A stretch of 10,420 nucleotides of DNA from Larix sibirica (taxonomy: Eukaryota > Streptophyta > Pinopsida > Pinales > Pinaceae): the NCBI GenBank assembly GCA_004151065.3, contig NWUY0300022578.1:45832-56251 (forward strand). Reading direction: 5' to 3'. The notes below the pieces were generated by a model that was not told the DNA's origin, ran no database searches, and worked only from the letters and a program-made list of their open reading frames with translations. This document shows positions 1 through 7,800 of this stretch, in pieces; the first letter of the stretch is position 1; each line of letters starts with the position of its first letter. The translations under genes and the position numbers were made by a program.

Positions 1-479
1 GAGCAAGATAAAATATCGCCAATGCATAACCACCATATACCCAATCCAACTACTAAGATAAGTTAACGAGCAAGATAGACATCCAAGTACATAACCATAT
101 ACCTTTTGGGCCATATACCTGCAGCTGCAACCCGTAACATCCGGAGAACACTGGAACACTGCTACTGTGAACATCATGGGCACCATCATCATCTCTTCTC
201 TGTAAGGTGAAGAATGGCTACTCAGTCATCGATCTGGGGTCCTGGGGCTCAGTCTAGGCATGAAACTGACTGTGTATATGCTCTGGGTCCACTGAATGTA
301 AGAGTGATCATCATCAAAATTGCTCATTAGCTACTGATCTCGTGTATAGCATACCAAAGGACCGACTCAAGAATATGCTCAAAACTGGTCTACAATCATC
401 GTAGCCCCTGCTACTATGGATGTGACAACATGGCTTTAATCACATATGCCAATTCAAGTTGTAACATAACCAATGGAAG
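1..479. other. Window start: non-coding, short 67-bp repeat, possible LINE tail
   Basis: No convincing gene. Positions 1-40 and 68-106 are two imperfect copies of one unit: both begin gagcaagata and end in a cataacca..atatacc block, spaced 67 bp. From about 300 to 479 the reverse strand may hold the strongly decayed continuation of the LINE reverse transcriptase that is clear above 480, but the frames break too often to be sure. If the window is part of a BRCA2 intron, as the + strand exons from 2622 suggest, this stretch is intronic. Confidence 0.4.
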
Positions 480-1369
480 ATTCCTCTCCCTCCCATACCT
501 AGACCATAGGTATGCACTCACTATTTGTCAAGCCGTTGAAACCATGCTTAGCTGGGGAATCGAAATTGGACATAGTAAACATGGGAAACCTAAAGAATAC
601 GATTAACTATAGTCAACTTCCTTGCAAAGGGGAGATACTTATGGTGCCAAATATGAAACTTTATTTGAAACCTTTGAAGACATTAATCCCACAGAGATAC
701 TGCACACAAATACCAGTGGGAGACCCCAAAAGGAAAACCCGAATAATAGACAATGACCTCAGAGCAAATATAAAACTAGGCTGTAGGATTTCAATTTGGG
801 GGTGAATCCATCCCAACTAACCAAAAATTTATTTTGTGAGCACCAACCATAGCACCTGAAGCAGAGAAAATTTCTTTAGAGCATGCGAGAGCCCCATCAA
901 CTCAATCCTGTTTCACCTTCACTTAGAGGAGAAAATCATTTGCAAAGTCATTATTAATCATCTTTGAGCATCTAGGAGCATAATACCATGGATAGGGAGC
1001 CAATGAGCACCCCTGATGAATGAATTGATGCAAGAAGATCTGCGGGGAGAAGGCATTGTTGACAGAAACAAAGGCTGAAGCATTGGTGAAGAGGGTGTTC
1101 ACCATGACAACATGACGAGGTCCAAACCTTAGTAGGTTAGCAACTTAGCATCTCTGAAATAAAAGACCAATCAACTGAATCATACACCTTTTCAAAGTCA
1201 AATTTTCAAGATAAGGGATTATTCACTAGTTTCCCCAGCTCACTCCAATAGCCTCACAAGCAGAAGCCACAATGTGAAGAATGAATCTCCCTTGAATAGA
1301 AAATAATTCTGTTCTTGACACACCGCATATCTAGCAACCGAGCATCCACATCATGGCTAAGGCTTTGAC
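480..1369 (-). pseudogene. L1-type LINE reverse transcriptase relic
   Basis: A decayed non-LTR retrotransposon reverse transcriptase, read from 1369 down to about 480. Blocks in order: K-A-L-A-M (about 1365), G-R-F-I-L-H followed by A-C-E-A-I (about 1285-1235), motif A region DFEKVYDSVDW (about 1199-1167), FGPR then LFTNASAFVSVNN and IHQGCSLAPY (about 1125-990), the catalytic box as F-A-N-D instead of F-A-D-D (935-946), SASGAMVGAHK (about 865-830), GFPFGV (about 735-720), RFQIKFHIWHHKYLPFA (about 675-620) and VSHVYYV (about 585-565). These are the usual order and spacing of plant L1-type LINE pol proteins. Several frameshifts and stops (for example around 1235, 1137, 783, 690 and 590), and a probable deletion of some tens of codons between L-A-P-Y and F-A-N-D, show that it is dead. 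The endonuclease domain and element ends are not recognisable. It lies antisense to BRCA2. Confidence 0.82.
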
Positions 1370-1528
1370 ATCCCACCTCTTGATAGGTGGTCAATGCTCA
1401 TTGATTAAAAAAATTGTAAGCATCTTAGTGATGTATGTATGTGTGTGTGTGTAAGGCTTAAAGCAAGAGCCTTAGCCATGATCTTATTGGATATAAAAAA
1501 ACTGGAAGCATCTTAGTGACTCTTATAT
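1370..1528 (+). repeat. Left arm of foldback element
   Basis: The reverse complement of this arm matches 1657-1815 along its whole length with four substitutions. It begins atcccacctcttgatag. The part from about 1370 to 1496 can also pair with the middle copy at 1523-1648. Confidence 0.85.
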
Positions 1529-1648
1529 CCAATAAGATCATGGCTAAGGCTCTTGCTTTAAGCCTAACACACACACACATACATACATCACTAAGATGCT
1601 TACAAATTTTTTTAATCAATGAGCATTGACCACCTATCAAGAGGTGGG
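1523..1648 (-). repeat. Middle partial copy of the foldback arm
   Basis: Direct repeat of the inner 126 bp of the right arm. It lacks the segment containing gcttccag and the T-run found at the start of the right arm. It begins at a tatat junction shared with the end of the left arm, so it looks like a tandem duplication or an incomplete second insertion. Confidence 0.8.
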
Positions 1649-1656
1649 TATTATAT

Positions 1657-1815
1657 ATATAAGAGTCACTAAGATGCTTCCAGTTTTTTTATATCCGATA
1701 AGATCATGGCTAAGGCTCTTGCTTTAAGCCTAAGACACACACACATACATACATCACTAAGATGATTACAATTTTTTTAATCAATGAGCATTGACCACCT
1801 ATCAAGAGGTGGGAT
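1657..1815 (-). repeat. Right arm of foldback element
   Basis: Inverted partner of the left arm, ending caagaggtgggat. Of the three copies, this and the left arm are the full-length ones. Confidence 0.85.
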
Positions 1816-2012
1816 TCCATTTACGTTACGACCCTTCTTGACTTAATAATCTTGATGGCTCAATCACTAAACAAACAATGCCCCGTCATGGGGCATCTAG
1901 GCAAACAACCACATGATGTAGAAGGAATCAAACCGTGGTGGAGATTGTAATAACATCTTGCTTTTATTGATCTGAATTTCCTAATATATATATATATATA
2001 TTCCAGGTGACA
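1816..2012. other. Non-coding intron stretch with TA microsatellite
   Basis: Between the foldback element and the minisatellite block. The first 50-60 bases may continue the LINE relic on the reverse strand (weak R-V-V-T-like reading), which would mean the foldback element landed inside the LINE. A 7-bp stem with a 5-base loop, atgcccc/ggggcat, lies at about 1879-1897. A pure (AT)n run covers 1984-2001. No gene seen. Confidence 0.5.
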
Positions 2013-2104
2013 GATCTCAGGGGAAACCTCCTAGGCACTTCCCCTCATTCTGAGGATGGATCTTGGGGGCAACCTTCTAGGCATTTCCACTCATTCTGAG
2101 GATG
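2013..2104 (+). repeat. 46-bp tandem repeat, two copies
   Basis: Copies start at 2013 and 2059 (gatct..ggg.aacct.ctaggca.ttcc.ctcattctgaggatg pattern, with a handful of differences). The sharp shared end cattctgaggatgg fixes the period at 46 bp. Confidence 0.8.
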
Positions 2105-2136
2105 GTACCCAGGGTAAATTCTTTGTGTGTATGTCC

Positions 2137-2405
2137 TGCACCTTGACAAACTTGGATTTTGTGTGTGTGTCTGTTGCACCTTGAAAAACTTGGATTTTTG
2201 CATTCATGAACCTCGATAACCTAGTTTAAATGCTGCACCCATGAACCTCGACAACCTAATTTAAATGCTGCACCCATGAACCTTGACAACCTAGTTTATC
2301 ACCAATTTTTTAAACTTCATCTCACATAATGTTTTTAAGCCATGAATCTCGACAACCTAGTTTATCACCAATTTCTTTTGCTTGATCTCACATAATGTTT
2401 TTAAG
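2137..2405 (+). repeat. Compound minisatellite, 38-, 35- and 66-bp periods
   Basis: tgcaccttga.aaacttgga units start at 2137 and 2175 (period 38). Related catgaacctcga.aacct units start at 2205, 2240 and 2275 (period 35). The last unit has expanded to 66 bp by gaining atcaccaatt...cacataatgtttttaag, and that longer unit is repeated at 2341. The block reads as a nested growth series in the intron, ending about 215 bp before the next BRCA2 exon. Confidence 0.75.
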
Positions 2406-2621
2406 TTTTATAGTTTTGGGTTCACCTCTGCCTTCCTTGATGTGGGACCTTCAAGGTCTTTCCTTTCTCTTCACATGAAGCAGTTTGGATTATATTAAAA
2501 CATACTATAAAGGCTACTTACTATCATCTTCCATAGATTCATCTGGTAGTTGTTCATAATGGAATTCATTATCTTCTCTTGAGAGTTGAGACTGATTTAC
2601 AGTTAATTTTTGTTACTTCAG

Positions 2622-2814
2622 GCGTGCACATATTGTGGAGGATATTGTTTTGAAAGCAGAAAATGAAAACTTTTCACTGGATTCAAACAAGGATAAGGAT
2701 GAAGGAGCAAAACTTTATAGTGTTCTTGAAAATGCTGCTGAACCTGAATTAATAATGGCAGATATGACTTCTGCGCAACTTGCTGCTTTTGCAACTTATC
2801 AGTCTAAACGAGAG
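2622..2814 (+). CDS. BRCA2: BRCA2 exon A: end of tower/OB2 region
   Basis: Follows a pyrimidine-rich acceptor ending ttcag at 2621. The first base completes a codon split by the upstream intron, then reads RAHIVEDIVLKAENENFSL and so on. It contains the conserved LYSVLENAAEPE and MTSAQLAAF helices that connect the tower/OB2 to OB3. It ends after the codon gag in phase 0, at donor gttaac (a weak but usable GT site). Confidence 0.9.
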
Positions 2815-4520
2815 GTTAACTTTGGAAATTTTATTTTTTCTGTCTCCACTGTTCAACCCCTGTTGGAACTTGAAACTATATTCTGCTTTTGAAGTGAAAA
2901 TGATTCTTAGAAGATATATCTTTAAATTTATCGAATGCATTAGCACTCATCCAAAATTATAAAATGTCTCATCTTTCAGGCAGCTAAGCAGGCATCCCTA
3001 GATAAACATATTCAAAAGGCTTTGGCAGATGCTGATTTGGACTCAAGAAAAGTAACTCCATTTTTGAGATTAAGGATAACTGGCTTAATCCGTAAGGGCA
3101 TTAATAAAACCAATTGTAAAGAGGATGTGAGAGGTATATTAAAGCATGAAGGTTTGGTTACAATTTGGCAACCAACAGCAAAGCAGGTAACCATATGCAA
3201 TCAATGTTCGTTGGCAAATATTTTATAGCCTAGCTTTGATTAACCTTATCTCTTGCTTTTTGGAGGTTATCGATCTTAAAGAAGGGGCCATCTATTGTGC
3301 ATATGGCCTTGTTCCACTAGTTGGAAAATCAGGCGATAACTGGAGTCATAATTTAATTCAATTTCAAGCAAACAAGTCCACATTATGGCATCATATTCCA
3401 CAGTCAATGTGCAAAAACTTTGAGTGAGTTTGATCCCTCATTTCTGTGTCACACTTTTATGATTCATCTCTTCTTTGATACTACTTATAATGGGCTCAAA
3501 CTCTTGACAACATTGGTAAATGGCCAAATTCATTCCTTTTCACAGTAAACAACTCTAGTAATTTTAAGTTTGAGATTTTATATTCTTTCTTTTCTTGAAG
3601 ATTCTTATACACACCGAGGAGTGCATTGCTACTGTCAGATTTGGGAAAAGTTCCTCTGTACAGGTACATCAGTTCTAACTTCTATCTGATTTGTAAATAT
3701 GTATAGTTCTGGTGTATTTTCAAGTCAAGTTTTTTTCATATTCAATCATTTATTTGATTGATTACATGCCGGACAATTTAATGCACTGATAATTGTATTG
3801 TTCATAATGTGCAGTGAGTTTGATATTGCTGTTCTTGTTCTGCATGTTGGAGAACCTTATTCATATGGCAAACGGAAGAGACAGTGGTTGTTTGTTTCTG
3901 ATAGTTCTGTAGACTTGGAGGGTTCGTGTGAACAATCAGAAATCCTTGCTATTGACTTTTCCTCACCACGTGATTCATTTATTTGTGTTGATCACTCTCT
4001 TGCAGGCTTCACAGTAAGGGTTGCTGAGCTGAAATAAGAGTTGTGAGATTTTAATTTGTATTCTTTTGTTTTCTAGATTGTGCAATACAATTGCTTATGA
4101 TTTAATCTTCTATTCTGTAGCCTTGGAGGATTTCTGTTCTTGCATTTGTTCTATTGACCCTTTTTGTTTTGCTTGTTCTGCAAGGTGGGATTTTGTAATT
4201 TGTTGAAGCAAAAACGAGATCAAAATAACTCTCTTTGGGTTGCGGAAATGACAGAAAATTCGCTACATTCTTTAAACTTTAATGCTGCCAATTTTTATCA
4301 CCTTAAAGCTGCAGCGGAGTCTGTTGATAAGTGGGCAAAAGTCTCGTTGCATGTAAGCATTAACTTTCAAGTTCTTTTGATGATATTGCTCTAGACCAGC
4401 AGTATTGACTAACAGTTAGATGACCATGGACTAACCTGGTTTTCATGATTGTTAATGAGCATGCAGATGGTGGAAAAGCTCTCTCAAAGAGTGTGTTGCA
4501 TTGTTAGGAATACAATGTGA
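2622..4520 (+). CDS. BRCA2: BRCA2 homologue, C-terminal part (seven exons, 5' end outside window)
   Basis: BRCA2 is the nuclear mediator that brings RAD51 (and DMC1 in meiosis) to single-stranded DNA in homologous recombination. Coding segments are 2622-2814, 2980-3186, 3266-3423, 3601-3663, 3815-4013, 4185-4352 and 4467-4520. Joined, they give one leftover base, 346 codons and TGA. All six internal introns are GT-AG (79-177 nt), phases agree and no exon has a stop. Family marks: GAKLYSVLENAAEPE matches the helix after the tower (human AELYEAVKNAADP), followed by QLAAF, then OB-fold 3 with VTPFLRLRITGL, GLVTIWQPT, LKEGAIY, LGKVPLYSEFDIAVLVLHVG, RQWLFVSD, VGFCNLLK and LWVAEMTENS. The chain ends shortly after OB3, as in plant BRCA2. 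BRC repeats, helical domain, OB1, OB2 and tower must lie upstream, beyond an intron longer than 2.6 kb. Nothing suggests a pseudogene in the visible part. Whether the upstream gene is complete cannot be seen. Confidence 0.92.
2980..3186 (+). CDS. BRCA2: BRCA2 exon B: start of OB3
   Basis: Acceptor ctttcag at 2979, phase 0. Encodes a basic helix (AAKQASLDKHIQKALADADL), then the first OB3 strands VTPFLRLRITGL and GLVTIWQPTAKQ. About 20 residues lie between these two strands, rich in Lys, Asn and Asp, which seems longer than the same loop in other BRCA2 proteins as I remember them. Ends phase 0 at donor gtaacc. Confidence 0.9.
3266..3423 (+). CDS. BRCA2: BRCA2 exon C: OB3 core
   Basis: Acceptor ttttggag at 3265 after a 79-nt intron. 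Encodes VIDLKEGAIYCAYGLVPL and then a variable Trp/His-containing segment. Ends with two bases of a split Glu codon at strong donor gtgagt (3424-3429). Reading past the donor meets TGA immediately, which supports splicing here. Confidence 0.9.
3601..3663 (+). CDS. BRCA2: BRCA2 exon D: 63-nt micro-exon-like segment
   Basis: Only 63 nt, so it shows no long open frame of its own. Acceptor ttcttgaag at 3600. One base completes Glu, then FLYTPRSALLLSDLGKVPLY, with two bases of a split Ser codon before donor gtacat. The S-D-L-G-x-V-P-L block is conserved in plant BRCA2, where it leads directly into the next exon's SEFDIA. Confidence 0.88.
3815..4013 (+). CDS. BRCA2: BRCA2 exon E: OB3 central strands
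   Basis: Acceptor gtgcag at 3814. The first base completes Ser, then EFDIAVLVLHVGEPYSYG and RQWLFVSDSS, followed by an acidic stretch and LAIDFSSPRDSF. Ends phase 0 at donor gtaagg (4014). Reading on past the donor would stop at 4035. Confidence 0.9.
4185..4352 (+). CDS. BRCA2: BRCA2 exon F: last OB3 strands
   Basis: Acceptor ctgcaag at 4184, phase 0. Encodes VGFCNLLKQKRDQNN, LWVAEMTENSLHSLNFN and the helix AAAESVDKWAKVSLH. Donor gtaagc at 4353, phase 0. Confidence 0.9.
4467..4520 (+). CDS. BRCA2: BRCA2 exon G: terminal coding exon
   Basis: Acceptor gcatgcag at 4466. Encodes MVEKLSQRVCCIVRNTM and TGA at 4518-4520. The L-x-Q-R-V pattern resembles the end of other plant BRCA2 proteins, which favours this splice over reading through the previous donor to the TAG at 4392-4394. 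Confidence 0.85.
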   Translation: MVEKLSQRVCCIVRNTM

Positions 4521-5130
4521 CTGAATCAATTGGGAATGGGATTTGACTGTTAGTAGAGCGTTATACGAAACTGGAACTAAATATTCCTTTTTGGATTTGT
4601 TCATCATCTGGCCTTTTGTTAGCACAGAAGACGAACATTATCAATTGAATCAGGTCCATCTTTGTGTCCTCAAATAGCACTACAATGTTATCTGGATGTC
4701 AGTGTGATTGATTCAATCCTTGATGGATGCTGCTATCGAAATCTTATCGAAATCTTAAAGCGGCTGGATGAATGCAGTTCTTGACGATCATCATAGCCCA
4801 GTGTGCTCTGCAACATCAAAGTTGTTTATATCTCAGGTGGATTCTTGCTTCAACTTTGCAGGAGTTATTTGGTAATACATGAAATGCTGTGAATAGATTG
4901 TTACTTGAACGTAATGGGCAAGATAGGTTTTGATTGCAATTTTCTCTTTTCTTTACTAGAAAGTTTGATGTGTTTGTTACATTTTATTTCTGATGTGCCC
5001 TTGTATTGTCATTTTACAGTTACATATTGAGCTTTATCCTGAGAGACTTTGTAAGGCTGTAATGCACACTGTTTCAATTCCTTTTGTTTTCTCCCATAAT
5101 CTCATATCAAGTTAATATATGGATGGATGT
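4521..5130 (+). other. BRCA2: BRCA2 3' UTR and downstream flank
   Basis: Follows the BRCA2 stop. T-rich with no long open frame. A short 11-bp direct repeat, atcgaaatctt, stands at about 4735-4756. I see no AATAAA in this stretch, so the poly(A) site is not fixed; T-rich and TTGTA-type stretches around 4940-5030 are possible signals. The end given is a guess. Confidence 0.5.
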
Positions 5131-6170
5131 AATTTACATTGTGCATAAAAACATTGCAACCAATCTATGAATTTTCCTCTATGGTTGAGACTTCACCTAA
5201 TTCCATTCAATACTATGAGCAGGGTTGTGGTTTCAAAGCTTTTCCATCCTTATAAACCAGTTAATTTCCAGAGCATAGAAAATTATGTATATCATCATGG
5301 GTAGAAGGCTCAGTGTGGTTCCAATCTTACTGATAAATTGCCAACTACTATGTGGAATGTGGTATCTACAAAATATCAGTCTTATATTTGTTCCTATCTG
5401 ATCAAGTAGGAATTGTCGTCCTTCTTGGAAAAACCCTTCATTAAATTGTGTACACTCTTGCTGCCAAAACTGTTGGTGTATTAACACTCAACTACTATAG
5501 TGAATATAAAAAAATCATATTATGGTAAATTGATTTAATAAAATAATGTTTGGTCATAAGTTGTAATTAGTGGAGGTTAGGAATTAGGTAGCAGACAACT
5601 ACCTTATGTAACTCCTCATATTGGATAAGACTTGCACTTGTGATTTTCATCACAACGCATGATTTTTATCAGAAGGATTGGGCTTGCAGGATGGCATTAT
5701 TGGGACCATTTGATGGACTGAGGGTACATGTGTGCTTTGGCGTAGAGATGTTGCTAATTTTTTGGTTGATTTGATGCTTTGGGTTGTTGCTAGAAGATGT
5801 TGGATGAGACGTCCTCATGGTGTCCTGATTGATGAGATAACATATTCCTAATGGTTGATGTCTTGATGTTGAAGTGCATTCCCATTCTTTGACAGTGTTG
5901 ACATGTTTGGAGGGTTTTTGCTTAGCATTGATACATTTGGTGCATTTCATGGAGTGGGATCACATTAACTTATGGTCTCCCTAGGTTCCAAATGTTAATA
6001 ATTGTGCCTTGGTGTGGTGGTTAGATTGAAGAATGCTTTGCCATGATTTTTCTAAGGATTATTGATGTATTTGTTATGATATGAAGTTTCCTAGCGGGAA
6101 CGCCATAGGTGACATGGGTGTATTTCACACATGACACTTTATGTAGGATTGCACTATGATCCTAGGTTGA
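5131..6170. other. Intergenic, no gene recognised
   Basis: No open frame with a recognisable protein on either strand. An AATAAA stands at 5537-5542 and an imperfect inverted repeat at 5572-5617 (aggtag / ctacct around a 7-base loop, weaker outside). The G/T-rich stretch 5670-5960 looks like decayed non-coding repeat DNA, possibly from an LTR element, which is a guess. Confidence 0.4.
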
Positions 6171-6700
6171 GTGCTCCCCTATTGCACACATGTTGAGGAT
6201 GATTTTGGGGTAGTTTTACCTTGTTTTGATGACACGGAGGTCTACTGCTTGAGTGCCTATTTCATTTGCTTGGTTTCACACTTGGATAATCTTCATTTTG
6301 AAATATACTATGTTTTCTATTGGAGCTCACTCCCTTCTGGCACATATGTTGATACATGCATGCTTCATATTATTATTTTATTGCCTGGAGAGGTCAACAC
6401 ACTTCTCTAGTCTGCACCTCCATGGATTTGTTGTGAAGAATTGATATGGAGTATTATATTGTTTATTGACGAGGAATATAACCACCTTTGCAAACTTCCC
6501 AAGGTCACCCTCCTCTGGCACACATGGTTTTGCAAATCAATTGATGTTTTAGGATCATGGCTTGAAGAAAATTGATGGATTTGACCACCTTTACACACTT
6601 CACTAGGGTGCGCTGATATTTGGGCTTATTCTATTATTTATTGAAAGAAGTTACAACCTTGGCAGACTTATCTAGGGTGTTCCCCTTGTGTGGCTTCAAG
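6171..6700 (+). repeat. Degenerate tandem repeat series
   Basis: Two related motif sets recur in the same orientation. A ccaccttt.cacacttc.ctagggtg-like motif starts at about 6392, 6480, 6583 and 6653 (spacings 88, 103, 70). A ctcc..tctggcacacatg-like motif starts at about 6171, 6323, 6501 and 6673 (spacings 152, 178, 172). A TATTATTTATTG-like phrase precedes several of the first set. Copies are diverged, so the array looks old. No protein is recognised. Confidence 0.5.
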
Positions 6701-6859
6701 TTAGTTATTTGCTTGGTCAAAGTGGTCGGCATGGCACATTTATCAAGGATGCATCACTTCACCAAGAAGATTATTCTATTATTTCCAATGTTCCACCAAG
6801 TTTTCAGGATGTGGGAGCGCTGGAGCAGGGAAATACATATGGGGGACATGTTGAGACAC

Positions 6860-6925
6860 CACCCAAATCTTAGGAAAATTTATGGGGGATGGGGGGATGT
6901 TAGGGTCCCTAGCATAGGGGTTCCA
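6860..6925 (+). other. Purine-rich tract and possible left end of the hAT element
   Basis: A purine-rich run (gggggatggggggat, about 6882-6898) is followed by ttagggtccctagcatagggg. The C/TAGGG type of start is common for hAT terminal inverted repeats, so the 3' end of the reverse-strand hAT may lie at about 6901. A purine tract followed by TG could instead mark the edge of an LTR. The opposite terminus is not in the window, so neither reading can be settled. Confidence 0.3.
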
Positions 6926-7406
6926 TCCTTAAAATTAAAAAAAATCCCAACATAACAATTCATCCCATGTAAATTCATCATTGTGCTATGTAGATACTAA
7001 ATTCAAAATGGTGAAATGATACAAATACAATTCATCAATCAGCACTGCTATTATGATGTATCATTTATCACATTTGAATACTTCATATGAATGAATGATA
7101 CATGCCAATCTATTCAAATTTATAACTTATAACAAAATCATAAATGAAATACATTGATTCAGATTCATCATTCCAAATAGTACTAAGTGAAATTTAAATA
7201 CTAAATAGTAGATACAGAAGTATGAAATAGTGAATTAAAAGTACTCAAAAATATTAAATAGTGACAAGTCAAAGACTCAATCTGAGGCCATCAATATTTA
7301 AAGTCGAAAGTTAAATTGAAAATTAGCAATGGACAATACACACTGAAAATAAAAGTAGCTAAATGAAATCAAGATTAAATGAGCATCAAGGAGATAGTTT
7401 CATGGA
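6926..7406 (-). other. AT-rich 3' region of the hAT element
   Basis: Downstream of the hAT stop on the reverse strand and very AT-rich. attcatca recurs at 6973, 7030 and 7163, with a near copy at 6958, and actaaat/tactaaata recurs near 6995 and 7197. Short subterminal repeats of this kind are typical of hAT elements, where transposase binds. No gene seen. Confidence 0.5.
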
Positions 7407-7619
7407 CTAGTACTCTACATCCATCCCCCACATGAAGTCATCAGGACCATCAATGGGAGTGTCACTATCTGAGTTAGCATCATTCTCACGAGTAACCAAT
7501 GGCACCAACCAAACCATGCTACAGCTCATCCAGTCCATCCTCATCTATCTATGCATTTTCCTCTAGATCCACATCCTTTCATGTCAATGGTCCCCTCCAA
7601 TACTCTAGTGTCTTCCTAT

Positions 7620-7800
7620 GCACAAGATGTAGGGCACTGTGCATTGCAACTAGCTTCTTTGCTTTCCTAGAGGTAAGTTTATTCCTCTTGATAGAGTGGA
7701 TGAAGCTAGATGTGGACCAATTCCTATTTGCTACAAAGGAACTAGCAATTGACACAATAAGCGAAAACAAGATGTTGGATCTCTGGAGCATCATCCCCGT
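7620..7800 (-). other. hATC dimerisation domain of the hAT
   Basis: W-S-T-S-S-F-I-H-S-I-K-R-N-K-L-T-S with the following A-x-K-L-V-A-M-H-S-A-L block is the C-terminal hAT family signature. The upstream WWRMHGDDAPEIQHL block (just above 7740) lies in a different frame, so a frameshift falls between them. Confidence 0.85.

Larger units (their letters stand above)
1370..1815. mobile_element. Foldback (long inverted repeat) element with three arm copies
   Basis: Two near-identical inverted arms, 1370-1528 and 1657-1815, 159 bp each. I count four mismatches by eye. A third, partial copy (1523-1648, about 126 bp) sits between them in the orientation of the right arm. The arm ends (atccc / gggat) contain a small hairpin of their own, ccacct-cttgat-aggtgg. 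Each arm carries a CA/GT tract of about 12 bp, a cataca tract, an A7 or T7 run and the phrase gcatcttagtga. No protein is encoded, so it would be a non-autonomous MITE or foldback-type element. No clear target-site duplication is visible: the flanks are ctttgac on the left and tccattt on the right. Its superfamily cannot be named from sequence alone. Confidence 0.8.

Noticed and set aside
512-805. 97-codon open frame on the + strand
   Set aside because: The reverse strand here carries LINE pol blocks (RFQIKFHIWHHKYLPFA, GFPFGV). The + frame resembles nothing known.
1458-1640. 60-codon reverse-strand frame across the foldback element
   Set aside because: It consists of low-complexity and palindromic repeat sequence (C-V repeats from the GT tract). 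No protein family is recognised.
2137-2405. CRISPR-like direct repeats
   Set aside because: Units are diverged, contiguous or variable in length, without unique spacers of constant size, and lie in a plant intron. They are minisatellites.
4353-4394. Read-through end of BRCA2 past exon F to TAG at 4392
   Set aside because: The donor gtaagc, acceptor gcatgcag and the family-like L-x-Q-R-V ending in 4467-4520 make the spliced form more likely.
5537-5542. AATAAA as the BRCA2 poly(A) signal
   Set aside because: It is about 1 kb past the stop codon and in AT-rich DNA where it is expected by chance. Plant genes often lack AATAAA.
5669-5950. 93-codon reverse-strand frame rich in Ser, Thr, Asn and Pro
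   Set aside because: Composition follows the G/T-rich + strand. No domain, no matching splice sites and no neighbour support.
6620-6955. 111-codon + strand frame near the purine tract, with an overlapping frame at 6688-6873
   Set aside because: Considered as the tail of a retrotransposon polyprotein, but no protease, RT, RNase H or integrase motif is visible. It lies in the degenerate repeat series.
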